This document shows, piece after piece, positions 47,352 through 55,952 of a stretch of DNA of 64,000 nucleotides. Location: the NCBI RefSeq assembly GCF_002250115.1, contig NZ_CP019985.1, forward strand, positions 186,001 through 250,000, given 5' to 3'. The position numbers and the translations under genes are program-made. The stretch's first letter is position 1; each line of letters starts with the position of its first letter. The notes below the pieces were generated by a model. It ran no database searches and had not been told where the DNA came from. It saw only the letters and a list, made by a program, of their open reading frames with translations. The stretch comes from Shouchella clausii (GTDB taxonomy: Bacteria > Bacillota > Bacilli > Bacillales > Bacillaceae_D).

Positions 47352-48104
47352 TTATGCACTTAACCAACCGCCATCGACTGCTAGAATATGGCCATTCACA
47401 TAGTTTGACGCCTCCGATGCGAGAAAAACAACAGGACCTTTCAAATCATCAGGGAGCCCCCATTCGCCTTTCGGAATTCGCGAGCTAATGTAAGCATAAC
47501 GGCTTTCATCTGTACGAATCCCTTCTGTATTGTCTGTTACCATATACCCTGGGGCAATCGCATTGACGCGCACCCCTTTTTTGGCCCACTCATTGGCAAG
47601 TGCTTTCGTCAAACCGGCAACGGCATGTTTGCTTGCTGTATAGGCGGCAACGCGCAATCCGCCTTGGAACGACAGCATCGAGGCCACGTTAATGATCGAT
47701 CCTGATCCCTTTTCAAGCATATGTGCGCCAATTTCCCGAGACAACGTAAATACAGCATCCAAATTGACGTGCAGCACTTCCCGCCAAGCTGCATCATCCA
47801 ACAAGTTTGCATCAGCCCGCTTAATGATGCCGGCATTATTGACCAATATGTCAACGCTTTCAACATGTTCCAAAACTTTAGCGGCTAATTCTTTTGCCCC
47901 ATCAGGCTGAGATAAATCGGCTTTTATCCCATAAAAGCGCCCGCCGAGTTCCTCTACTTTTTGTTTTGTTTCCGTCATCTCGCTAATGCCTGCTCCAATG
48001 ATGTTAGCACCCGCCTCGGCAAGTCCGAGCGCCATCCCTTGGCCAAGCCCTCGGCTAGCGCCAGTGACGACGGCTGTTTTTCCTGCAAGCGAAAACATCT
48101 TCAT
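47352..48104 (-). CDS. kduD: 2-dehydro-3-deoxy-D-gluconate 5-dehydrogenase
   Basis: 250-residue short-chain dehydrogenase: VTGASRGLGQGMALGLAEAG nucleotide loop, catalytic Ser/Tyr/Lys in VASMLSFQGG and AAYTASKHAV. Reduces DKII to KDG. Three ATGs occur at the start; 48104 is best spaced after AAGGGGG. First structural gene of the set, after the DeoR regulator. Confidence 0.93.
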   Translation of the reverse strand: MKMFSLAGKTAVVTGASRGLGQGMALGLAEAGANIIGAGISEMTETKQKVEELGGRFYGIKADLSQPDGAKELAAKVLEHVESVDILVNNAGIIKRADANLLDDAAWREVLHVNLDAVFTLSREIGAHMLEKGSGSIINVASMLSFQGGLRVAAYTASKHAVAGLTKALANEWAKKGVRVNAIAPGYMVTDNTEGIRTDESRYAYISSRIPKGEWGLPDDLKGPVVFLASEASNYVNGHILAVDGGWLSA

Positions 48105-48202
48105 CCCCATTCCCCCTTATATGTTTGTTTTGGTTCATTTACGTTTGATCATACCATAGCTTTAAACCGCTTACAACTAGGCAGCGTTTTTTACTGCACT
48201 TG

Positions 48203-48958
48203 TTAATTAACGTTGATGCCGTATTCTTCCTCCAAGACGTTTCGTGTTTCACTGTCTAACAAGTCATCGCTGACAAGTTCGTCAATTTCTGTTATGTCTG
48301 CAAATCGCATTAAACCAACTTGGCCAAACTTGCTTGAATCAGACAACAAAATCGTTTTTCGCCCGCAATTGATTGCCGCTCTTTTCCATTCATAGTGAAA
48401 GCTGTTTAGTATCGATAAGCCGTGATCAAGAGAGACGCCAGTCGCCCCTAAAAATACTTTTTGCACATACAACGACTTGAGCATCGCCGTCGTTTGCTGG
48501 CTATACAGTGCCGAAGAAGTGCCAAGTCGTGTTCCTCCGAGCAAAATAAGCTGAATTGCTTCTTTTTCATAAAGGGCGTTCGCGATCCGGATGTCATTAG
48601 TAATGACCGTCATCGGCTTGTCGCCAAGGCGCTCAGCAAGGGCCAGCGTCGTGCTGCCGCCATCTAGCAAAATCACGTCATTCTCACAAATCAACGATTT
48701 TGCTTTTTCCGCTATATCGTGCTTTTCCTTTTCATTTCTTTGCTCCCGCTCCTGAATTGGAAACAAGCTTGTGTCGGTTTCCATTAATACGGCACCGCCG
48801 TGAACACGCTTAAGCAGCTTTTTTTCTTCAAGCCGCTCTAAATCTAAGCGAATTGTTTTTTCTGTAACACCAAGCCATTCGCTCGCTTGGGAAACGCGTA
48901 TCGATTTATGTTTCGCTAAATAGGCAAGCAGTTTTTCGTGCCGTTCCAATGTGAACAT
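48203..48958 (-). CDS. DeoR family transcriptional regulator of the kdu/uxa genes
   Basis: 251 residues: DeoR helix-turn-helix (RHEKLLAYLAKHKSIRVSQASEWLGVTEKTIRLDLERLEEKKLLKRVHGGA) and a sugar-phosphate-sensing domain with DGGSTTLALAERL and ITNDIRIANAL. Upstream of kduD on the same strand, so probably their repressor, induced by an intermediate such as KDG or a phosphate. Ligand is inference. Confidence 0.88.
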   Translation of the reverse strand: MFTLERHEKLLAYLAKHKSIRVSQASEWLGVTEKTIRLDLERLEEKKLLKRVHGGAVLMETDTSLFPIQEREQRNEKEKHDIAEKAKSLICENDVILLDGGSTTLALAERLGDKPMTVITNDIRIANALYEKEAIQLILLGGTRLGTSSALYSQQTTAMLKSLYVQKVFLGATGVSLDHGLSILNSFHYEWKRAAINCGRKTILLSDSSKFGQVGLMRFADITEIDELVSDDLLDSETRNVLEEEYGINVN

Positions 48959-48984
48959 GATTCTTCACCTCCGTTCCATTATCA

Positions 48985-49010
48985 CACATAACCGAACATA
49001 AATAAACATA
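48985..49010 (-). promoter_or_regulatory. Operator candidate of the DeoR regulator
   Basis: The pentamer ACATA recurs at 48986, 48996 and 49006, i.e. exactly every 10 bp (one helical turn), 27 bp upstream of the regulator start. DeoR proteins bind such A/T-rich direct repeats. A related ACGTAAA/AACAAACATA array lies before kduD at 48120-48150. Confidence 0.5.
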
Positions 49011-49040
49011 AAAACAGGCAGCTTTTTATGAAACTGCCTG
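49010..49040 (-). terminator. Terminator of the chromate transporter pair
   Basis: Minus-strand CAGGCAG / CTGCCTG with T-run TTTTTAT, 37 bp after the stop of the second chrA gene. Confidence 0.8.
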
Positions 49041-49076
49041 TGTGTATACACTCATACCGACTCCCTCGTTAACTGC

Positions 49077-49616
49077 CTATCCTAGAAATGGAATGACAAG
49101 ACCGCCGTAAACAAATGAGGCGACAATCACTAATGCTGGATGGACTTTTGCCTTCGTCAATAGCAGAAAAGCAACCGCTGCAATTGCCAATGACTGAAGC
49201 CACCCAATTTCGGCAGCGGCATCGCCAATGATATCGAATGTCAACACTACCATCAATATGCAAATAACAGGTTGAACAGCAAGGGAAATGCCTTTGACCA
49301 CCTTTGACTGGCGGTACTTTCGCAAAACACGCATCAACAAAATCATGGCCAGCGCTGATGGAACAATGGTCGCTGCATGGGCAACGATAAAACCTGACCA
49401 GCCCCCGGCAGCAAACCCAACATATGCAGCAATTTTTGTTGCGATCGGCCCTGGCAGAGCATTTGCCAAGGCAAGGACATTGGAAAACTCATCGCTCGTC
49501 AACCAGTGATAGCGGTTGACAACTTCTTCAAACATAAGCGGAATGGAAGCCGGCCCACCCCCATAGCCTAGCAAGTTAGCAAGAAAAAATGCGATAAATA
49601 AATATAATAAAATCAT
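49077..49616 (-). CDS. Short-chain chromate transporter subunit (second half)
   Basis: 179 residues, about five to six membrane helices with the ChrA motifs LGYGGGPASIPLM and NALPGPIATKIAAYVGF. The ATG at 49616 has AGGAGA six bases upstream and overlaps the stop of the partner by four bases. Short ChrA proteins work as heterodimers (YwrA/YwrB in B. subtilis) with opposite topology; transport of chromate or sulfate-like anions is inferred from the family. Confidence 0.85.
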   Translation of the reverse strand: MILLYLFIAFFLANLLGYGGGPASIPLMFEEVVNRYHWLTSDEFSNVLALANALPGPIATKIAAYVGFAAGGWSGFIVAHAATIVPSALAMILLMRVLRKYRQSKVVKGISLAVQPVICILMVVLTFDIIGDAAAEIGWLQSLAIAAVAFLLLTKAKVHPALVIVASFVYGGLVIPFLG

Positions 49617-50203
49617 GACGACTCTCCTTTTTGCCTGCTCCGCCATTTATCCACCAGTTTATAATGAAATACACCGTAAATAATGAAGGCAATAATCACA
49701 AAGCCAGGGTGGACGTCAAACCCTTGCAAAGCGGCAAAGGCAATGAGAAAAGTGAGAATGCCAAAAACCCAGCCGAAACCTTTAACCGCCTTCTTGCCAA
49801 AATCATACGCCATTTGCGCGAGCAAAACAGCGATAACAGGTGTAACTGCACCTATCATGCCAGCAACCACTTCAGAGCCACTAATGGCATCAACAAGCGA
49901 AAAAAGCAACACCATCGCTACACTCGTAGGCAAAATGTGCCACAACGTTGCCCAGCAAGCGCCAGTCCAGCCCTTCAATCGATAACCTAAATAGGCTGCC
50001 ATTTTCGTTGCCACTGGTCCTGGCAACGTATTAGCAATCGCCAGCGTCTCGCCAAATTCTTCATTGTCCATCCATTTATACGTATCAACAGCTTCCACCC
50101 GAAACAGTGGCATGACTGACGGGCCGCCGCCAAACCCAAACAGCCCTGTCCGCAGCATCGCCAGTGCTAGCTGCCTATATTGCGTTGCGGTCTCCTTCTC
50201 CAC
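49613..50203 (-). CDS. Short-chain chromate transporter subunit (first half)
   Basis: 196 residues with GLFGFGGGPSVMPLFRVEAV and NTLPGPVATKMAAYLGYRLKGW, the first-half ChrA pattern. Homologous to its downstream neighbour (similar motifs in the same order), as expected for a gene pair derived from one duplicated domain. Overlaps that gene by four bases. Confidence 0.87.
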   Translation of the reverse strand: MEKETATQYRQLALAMLRTGLFGFGGGPSVMPLFRVEAVDTYKWMDNEEFGETLAIANTLPGPVATKMAAYLGYRLKGWTGACWATLWHILPTSVAMVLLFSLVDAISGSEVVAGMIGAVTPVIAVLLAQMAYDFGKKAVKGFGWVFGILTFLIAFAALQGFDVHPGFVIIAFIIYGVFHYKLVDKWRSRQKGESS

Positions 50204-50257
50204 TGCTGTTATCCCTCTTTTCTCTATTCATTCTAGTTTACAAAGCTCCACTTAGCG

Positions 50258-51088
50258 CTATAACCGAATTTTAGCGACGTCAAAGTCAGGGACAAGCCCT
50301 TGTTTCATCGCACGGCCTAACAAGTTCTCAATCGCTTGATAGCCATCTTCTCCAAGTGACTTCGTAAACTCATTTACGTAAAGTTCAATATGAGCATTGG
50401 CGACTTCTTCTGAAAGCTCTTGGGCATGTGAAAGCACATAATCGCTTGTCTCTTCAGGGTGTGCCCATGCATACTCAACTGATTGTCGGGCCCACTTGGC
50501 CAATTGCTCTTTATCGAGAGAACGCTTGGCAATAATCGCGCCTAACGGAATCGGATATCCTGTATCTTGTTCCCACCATTCGCCTAGATCTTGCAACAGG
50601 GAGAGTCCATACGTTTGGTATGTAAAACGTGCTTCGTGGATGACAAGCCCTGCATCGACTTCTCCTTTTGCGACTGCAGGCATTATACGGTCAAATGGCA
50701 TCACTTTTATAAAGATGTTATTATTAGGCAAATTTTGTTCAGTCCAGAGACGGAACAATAAGTATGCAGTTGAGCGGTCACTTGGCACAGCAACCGTTTT
50801 CCCTTCAAGAACAGCTGCTTCTTGCTGTTCTTTCGTTAACACAAGAGGTCCGCACCCACGACCAAGAGCGCCTCCGCTCGGCACTAGACTATAATGGTCG
50901 AGTACATACGGCAACGCAGCATAAGAAATTTTCATGACTTCAGGCCCCGTCTGATCAATCGCCCAGTAGTTGGTGCGGTCAATATCGGCATAGGTTACAT
51001 TTAACTTAGGGGCATCAGCAATCTTTCCGTGAACCCATGCATAAAAGACAAATGTGTCATTTGGACATGGTGAAAAAGCAATCTCCAA
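50258..51088 (-). CDS. mqnD: 1,4-dihydroxy-6-naphthoate synthase (futalosine pathway)
   Basis: 276 residues of periplasmic-binding-protein fold: IAFSPCPNDTFVFYAW at the N-terminus and MKISYAALPYVLDHYSLVPSGGALGRGCGPLV. Converts cyclic dehypoxanthinylfutalosine to the naphthoate precursor of menaquinone. TTG at 51088 is nine bases after AAGGAGG; a TTG three codons upstream touches the ribosome-binding site. Overlaps mqnB by 32 bases. Confidence 0.92.
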   Translation of the reverse strand: MEIAFSPCPNDTFVFYAWVHGKIADAPKLNVTYADIDRTNYWAIDQTGPEVMKISYAALPYVLDHYSLVPSGGALGRGCGPLVLTKEQQEAAVLEGKTVAVPSDRSTAYLLFRLWTEQNLPNNNIFIKVMPFDRIMPAVAKGEVDAGLVIHEARFTYQTYGLSLLQDLGEWWEQDTGYPIPLGAIIAKRSLDKEQLAKWARQSVEYAWAHPEETSDYVLSHAQELSEEVANAHIELYVNEFTKSLGEDGYQAIENLLGRAMKQGLVPDFDVAKIRL

Positions 51089-51731
51089 GTTGTTCAACCT
51101 CCTTCAATTTCTCTGCTGCTTTTGTCAACGACGAAAAAGCACTCGCAAATTCCCAGCTTGCTTTATCGCGAATACCTACTTGGTTTGAAATAGACCTTAC
51201 TTCGGCAAAAGGCAAGCCAAACTCCGCCGCTGCACTGGCTACTCCAAACCCTTCCATCGCTTCCGCCACTATATCTTTCCCATAGGATTGGCGGACGTTT
51301 AATGTCGCTTCTGTCCCAGTCACGGTCATCACGGACAAAATTGTGCCAGTTGCTATAGATACGGCTTCTTGAAGTTTCCCAATATAAGAATCGTTTGCAA
51401 CTGCAGGCAATGTTTGTGTACCAAAACCGAGCGCATCAATTGTCAAAAACCCTCCAGGTGACTCTGCCCCTATTTCCGGGGCAATAATCGACGTTGCGAC
51501 AGCAACCGTGCCATTTGCCGCTTTTCCCGGGAAACCACCAGCAATCCCCATATTTATCGTTCCTTGATAGTGTTTTTGGGTGAGCTGCCTTGCTGTACGT
51601 GCAGCTGCTTGGGCCATTCCTACACCGCCCACAAGTACTTCATAGGCTGAAGAATTTCCCAACCCTTGTAAGACAGCCTGTTTTTCAGGTTCCACGGAAA
51701 CGACAATCAAAATAGGCTTCCTGTCTATCAC
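51057..51731 (-). CDS. mqnB: Futalosine hydrolase
   Basis: 224 residues of nucleoside-phosphorylase fold: NMGIAGGFPG, VTGTEATLNVRQSYG, EAMEGFGVASAAAEFGLPFAEVRSISNQVG. Removes hypoxanthine from futalosine. GTG start with GGAAAGG upstream. Operon with mqnD; mqnA and mqnC are not in this window. Confidence 0.9.
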   Translation of the reverse strand: MIDRKPILIVVSVEPEKQAVLQGLGNSSAYEVLVGGVGMAQAAARTARQLTQKHYQGTINMGIAGGFPGKAANGTVAVATSIIAPEIGAESPGGFLTIDALGFGTQTLPAVANDSYIGKLQEAVSIATGTILSVMTVTGTEATLNVRQSYGKDIVAEAMEGFGVASAAAEFGLPFAEVRSISNQVGIRDKASWEFASAFSSLTKAAEKLKEVEQLGDCFFTMSK

Positions 51732-51909
51732 GCGCCAACAATCCTTTCCAACAATTCTAACGGTCTAGTATACCATAAATGAAGTTGCCAACAAAGTCCA
51801 TTTGTTTGCTTTCAAGCCTTTTCAATATAACAATCACTTCTATTACCTATACATGCGGCAAGGAATCATTCATAGAATGTATTATCTGACAAATAAGGAG
51901 TGAATTTGG

Positions 51910-53364
51910 ATGAAAGAATTATTTTTGAAAGCGCTTACTTTAATTTTGTTGTCTTCCCTGCTTTTATGGCCGCAAGCTCCAGCACACGCTGGGTTTCTTG
52001 GCGCAGGAAAACCAGCCCCTGGCGCTCCGCCAGGAACCTGGGTTGTTGGTGATTCGCCAGCAACGACTGCTGGATCGCCGATTTTGTTTGTCCATGGCCT
52101 TAATAGTTCCGCACTCACTTGGTTCGAGCCAAATGACATGTTCGTACACACATATGAGCAAGGATTTCCGAGCGCCTACATCAATTTGCACCCTGATAAA
52201 TCAAACTGGCAAAATGGCGAGTTGCTAGCGGAAAAAATTCGCGATATTTATCACCATTTCGGTGAAAAGGTCACAGTTGTTGCTCATAGCAAAGGCGGCG
52301 TCGATACGCAAACTGCGCTCCTACATTACGGAGCTGAACCTTATGTAAAAGAAGTCATTACGCTCGGTTCGCCTCACCACGGAAGCGAACTTGCCAACTT
52401 AGCATACAGCAACTGGGCTGGCTGGCTCGCGGAAATCATCGGCCAACGCTCAGAAGGCACAGACTCTTTGCAAACAGGGAACATGGCCTATTTTCGAGCG
52501 CAAACAGATGCTTTAATCTCTGCACAATCTGTCCCCTTTTCGACGATTTCAGGAACATCCTGGGGCTCGTTTGGATCTGCTCTCTATTTCGGCGGATTGT
52601 ATTTGCAATTTTTCGGCACTAATGATGGGGCTGTGACAGTAAATAGCTCTAGACTAAGCTACGCACAAGAACTTGCTTCCAACCGTTGGGATCATATGCA
52701 AGTGGCGCAAGGACACCTTGTTTTCCCTTTGCTGCAAGCGCAAATGGGTGCACAGGCTAAGAAAGAAGAAAATACAAAGTCCATGAGCGCAGCTATAGTC
52801 CGTGGCGGCCAATTTAACGGAAATGGCAGCCAGGCGTTTGTCGTCGAACCAAACGTAAAAAAAGCACAAATCTCGGTGCTTGCTAATGAAAAGCTCGACT
52901 CCGCTAAACTTCACTCTCCAGATGGGCAAGTCTATTCTGTTGCCGCCGTCGCTGCCGAGCAAGAGCATAGTGTTTTTTACGGAGCTTATGCTCATCATTT
53001 TGAAATGGACCACCCGAGTGCCGGGGAATGGGAACTAAAAATGGAACACCCGCAAACAACAGCCTATTTAGCGGTTATCGCACTTGAAGGCGGCGTTTCG
53101 CCAGCCATCGCTTTTGACAGCGTTCGCCTCCAGTCTGACATTGACCCGAATGCCATCGATGTCAGCAAAACACGCTACACCGTCCATGTCAATGATGACA
53201 ACATCGCAGCCAATACTGCTTCGCTTCACGCGCTGCCGCCCCAAAAAGATGCTTCGCAAACGATTACCATTGATATTGAAGGAATGACAAGAAACGGCGA
53301 TCGCTTTGAACGGACGATCATTACCAACCGCTATGTCGACAAGCACGGCATTATTTATGAATGA
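51910..53364 (+). CDS. Secreted lipase/esterase-like alpha/beta hydrolase
   Basis: 484 residues. Sec signal peptide with cleavage after AHA27. The hydrolase core has the oxyanion strand PILFVHGLNSS, nucleophile elbow VVAHSKGG (Ser127) and likely His in WDHMQVAQGHL; the Asp may lie in FFGTNDGAV. The C-terminal ~200 residues are beta-rich, possibly a binding domain of two modules (FNGNGSQAFVVEPNVKKAQ..., IAFDSVRLQSDIDP). Extracellular ester hydrolysis inferred. ATG with AAGGAGTGA upstream. Confidence 0.85.
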   Translation: MKELFLKALTLILLSSLLLWPQAPAHAGFLGAGKPAPGAPPGTWVVGDSPATTAGSPILFVHGLNSSALTWFEPNDMFVHTYEQGFPSAYINLHPDKSNWQNGELLAEKIRDIYHHFGEKVTVVAHSKGGVDTQTALLHYGAEPYVKEVITLGSPHHGSELANLAYSNWAGWLAEIIGQRSEGTDSLQTGNMAYFRAQTDALISAQSVPFSTISGTSWGSFGSALYFGGLYLQFFGTNDGAVTVNSSRLSYAQELASNRWDHMQVAQGHLVFPLLQAQMGAQAKKEENTKSMSAAIVRGGQFNGNGSQAFVVEPNVKKAQISVLANEKLDSAKLHSPDGQVYSVAAVAAEQEHSVFYGAYAHHFEMDHPSAGEWELKMEHPQTTAYLAVIALEGGVSPAIAFDSVRLQSDIDPNAIDVSKTRYTVHVNDDNIAANTASLHALPPQKDASQTITIDIEGMTRNGDRFERTIITNRYVDKHGIIYE

Positions 53365-53515
53365 TCGACAGATGGCGCCGGCAAGTTTTAGGAGCGGACT
53401 AAAATTAGGAAGAATACGATCAATTGTCTGTAAATCCGCAACAACAAAAAGGAACCATACCAAAGCAGCTGGTCCACTAAAACATTGAATTGACAAATAC
53501 CCAATAATCGTTGCT

Positions 53516-53545
53516 GGTTCCTTTTTCGATATCGAAAAAGGAACC
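53516..53545. terminator. Perfect 30-bp palindrome between convergent genes
   Basis: Half-site GGTTCCTTTTTCGAT followed by its exact complement, between the lipase (plus) and Mga-like (minus) stops. The plus-strand AAAGGAACC copy at 53449 can also pair with it. Likely a bidirectional terminator. Confidence 0.6.
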
Positions 53546-53578
53546 TTATTTACGAAACGTAACTGGCAGCGGCTTCTC

Positions 53579-55084
53579 TCAATGAATGACATTGCTTACT
53601 GTCGGTTGCGCCTCGTTCTTTTTTAATATTACTCTAATACAATTTTCCAACCTTAAATAATCTTGTTTCGCCGGATTGTTCACATTCAATATACAGACGA
53701 CCGCTCCGTTTGCCTTTTCTTTTTTTAGCGTTACATAATCGCGGTCTGAAACAATCAAATCTGGCGCTTCCCCTGGCTCACAAAAACGCAAGTGGGGATA
53801 AACTTCTTGCACCATTTTTAAACCTATGTTTTTTCCTGCTTCGCCAAAAATGGAATACAGCTTTATTTTAATGGGTTTTACTGCACCATCAAAACCCAGT
53901 ACATTTCTTAATAAAAATCGATACCTATCTAACAATTCTCGTTTTCTATTTTTATCTAACCAAACCACTTGTGTGGTCAAATGATCCAGAAACGAGTCAA
54001 CCAATTGGTCAGGCTCTGTTTCAGAATGGTCGTTGCTGAAAAAAAAGGAATTACCCTTAAAATAACTGTCTGCCAAATGAATGTTAATTAAGTTAGCATA
54101 TAGTGTTGTATATTCTTCGCCACTAATCGCGACTCCAAAAAAATCAATAAAACGATCCAACCATTGTATGGTATATTTGACAAAATCAGCAGAAGCGTTG
54201 GAAAAAGCATTTTGGATAAAAGAAATGGAACGTTGGTCGCCTTTTTCTAAATAAGAAAAAGAAATAAAGGCTAAGAATAAAAAAGCAATTTCATCCTCTA
54301 AATCACGATCATTTATTTTTGTAAGTTCCTTATAAAGGGTATAGATGTCTTTCCGGAATTGTTCAAACAAAGGATGTGTTTTCACAAACACGTCAAAAAA
54401 ACGATCCCTGGCAATGGTAAACCCTTTGCGGATTCTACTTACGTTTACACCTACCCAATACAACAACGATTCCTGGCAACGCCCAAACGCCTTGTCTAAT
54501 AATGATTCTGCTTGTTTAAGACTAATCACGTCAAATGGCCATTCTTCTGCCCAGTTGGAATCCCAGTAAAAAAGATAGTAAAAATAACGAATTTGTTTTT
54601 CGTCTCCATGAATAATGGGCTCCCTTTTTAATTGAATGTCCAAATCAAACGTATTTAAAAGCGGCACTAATCTTTTAAGAGAACGATAAAGGGATCCATA
54701 ACTGACATATGCTTCATTTGAAAACTTAACGCTATTGACAAACTGACCCTTGAATACAGTATCTAAAAACTGGTAAGGCAACGAGTTTTGGTTATACAGC
54801 CGTTCGATTGTTTTAACGGAAAACGCAAACGAGCGTTCCAACCAATAGCCTTTTGTTTTTTCTGAGCGAACGATTTTGGCTTGGTCTGTTAAGGTTTCTA
54901 GTTCCATAGCCAATTCATGTACATTTTTCTTCGCTGTTCGTTTTTCAATACCGCATACTTCTGCTATCTGTGTAAGTGAGACACTTTGACTTTGGGCCTC
55001 CAAAAACCTTAGGATTCGTACTTTAGAAACTGCACTCCCATTCAAAAAGTAATCCAAGCCATTCACCTCTTCTCTTGCTTCCAT
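53579..55084 (-). CDS. Mga-like virulence-type regulator
   Basis: 501 residues: N-terminal helix-turn-helix (VSKVRILRFLEAQSQSVSLTQIAEVCGIEKRTAKKNVHELA), a long all-helical middle like Mga/PRD regulators (residues ~90-390), and a C-terminal EIIB-like domain (IKLYSIFGEAGKNIGLKMVQE...DLIVSDRDYVTLKK). Such regulators control surface proteins in Gram-positives. The ATG at 55084 lacks a ribosome site; a TTG at 55057 with GAGGTGA upstream is an alternative. Last gene of the adhesin cluster on the same strand. Confidence 0.78.
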   Translation of the reverse strand: MEAREEVNGLDYFLNGSAVSKVRILRFLEAQSQSVSLTQIAEVCGIEKRTAKKNVHELAMELETLTDQAKIVRSEKTKGYWLERSFAFSVKTIERLYNQNSLPYQFLDTVFKGQFVNSVKFSNEAYVSYGSLYRSLKRLVPLLNTFDLDIQLKREPIIHGDEKQIRYFYYLFYWDSNWAEEWPFDVISLKQAESLLDKAFGRCQESLLYWVGVNVSRIRKGFTIARDRFFDVFVKTHPLFEQFRKDIYTLYKELTKINDRDLEDEIAFLFLAFISFSYLEKGDQRSISFIQNAFSNASADFVKYTIQWLDRFIDFFGVAISGEEYTTLYANLINIHLADSYFKGNSFFFSNDHSETEPDQLVDSFLDHLTTQVVWLDKNRKRELLDRYRFLLRNVLGFDGAVKPIKIKLYSIFGEAGKNIGLKMVQEVYPHLRFCEPGEAPDLIVSDRDYVTLKKEKANGAVVCILNVNNPAKQDYLRLENCIRVILKKNEAQPTVSNVIH

Positions 55085-55348
55085 AAATTAAATTGTTCTA
55101 TTTGTTCTCTGTATTTATTTATATCTATGCTACCGTTGGGGAGACGCTCATTGCCTATTCTATATGTCATTTACAATGTATTCTCCTTACGAAAAACGCC
55201 ACATAGACCTTTGAAATTCAGGTTTGAGAGGTGCATTGGCAAGAAGCATGCCCTATGGTGACATGCTTATACAGTATGTTCGCTTTTGCTAAAAGCAAAA
55301 ACCAATACTTTTGCCTCGTTCACTTTAAGGGTAAAAACGATGCTCTGT

Positions 55349-55939
55349 TTAAGTTGTAGGATACGCATAAATAACAAATCGCTCAGGAGCGCTCCCTACA
55401 TAATGAAAAGGATAACAAGTTGTTATGACTAACACTTCCTCCCCCATTTTCCGAATGACAGAAGTATCATCTGCGGAAACAATTTCGGTTTCTTTTAGCT
55501 CATACGTAAATTTGCCATAGGGCATCGTTACAATAAAAGAGTCGCCTATTTCTAGCTCGCCAAAATTACGAAATACAGTGTCTCTATGGCCAGATAACAA
55601 AATCTGTTCATTTTGCCCAGGAAAAGCAGATTCGGATAAATGACCGACCCCATTTTTTAAAGCCTCTTCATTGGTCCCTTCAACAACAGCGATTGTCCGA
55701 TCTAGCTTTGGAATCTCTAATGTTGCAAAGGCTTCGTGAGCGTCTGGACGAAAGGTTTCGACAGCGCCATCGTCTTCGTCTCCTCCGGCACGTATCCATT
55801 CACGTTCGGCTTTTTCTATATACGCTTTCGCTTCTACCAGTGATTTGTCTTGAGCGCGTTCATGAGCCATTAGTTGGTAAACAAATGCCCCCAAAACAAT
55901 TAGACCTGTTATGATTAGCAAATTTCCAATTCGTTTCAT
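55349..55939 (-). CDS. Class D sortase
   Basis: 196 residues: one N-terminal membrane anchor (LLIITGLIVLGAFVYQLM), then the sortase barrel with His118 in LLSGHRDTVF, Cys175 in VITTCYPF and Arg187 in APERFVIYAY. Class D enzymes such as B. anthracis SrtC favour LPNTA-like signals, and the neighbouring adhesin ends in LPDTA. Probably attaches that adhesin to peptidoglycan. ATG with GAGGACC upstream. Confidence 0.93.
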   Translation of the reverse strand: MKRIGNLLIITGLIVLGAFVYQLMAHERAQDKSLVEAKAYIEKAEREWIRAGGDEDDGAVETFRPDAHEAFATLEIPKLDRTIAVVEGTNEEALKNGVGHLSESAFPGQNEQILLSGHRDTVFRNFGELEIGDSFIVTMPYGKFTYELKETEIVSADDTSVIRKMGEEVLVITTCYPFHYVGSAPERFVIYAYPTT

Positions 55940-55952
55940 ATCGCGGTCCTCT

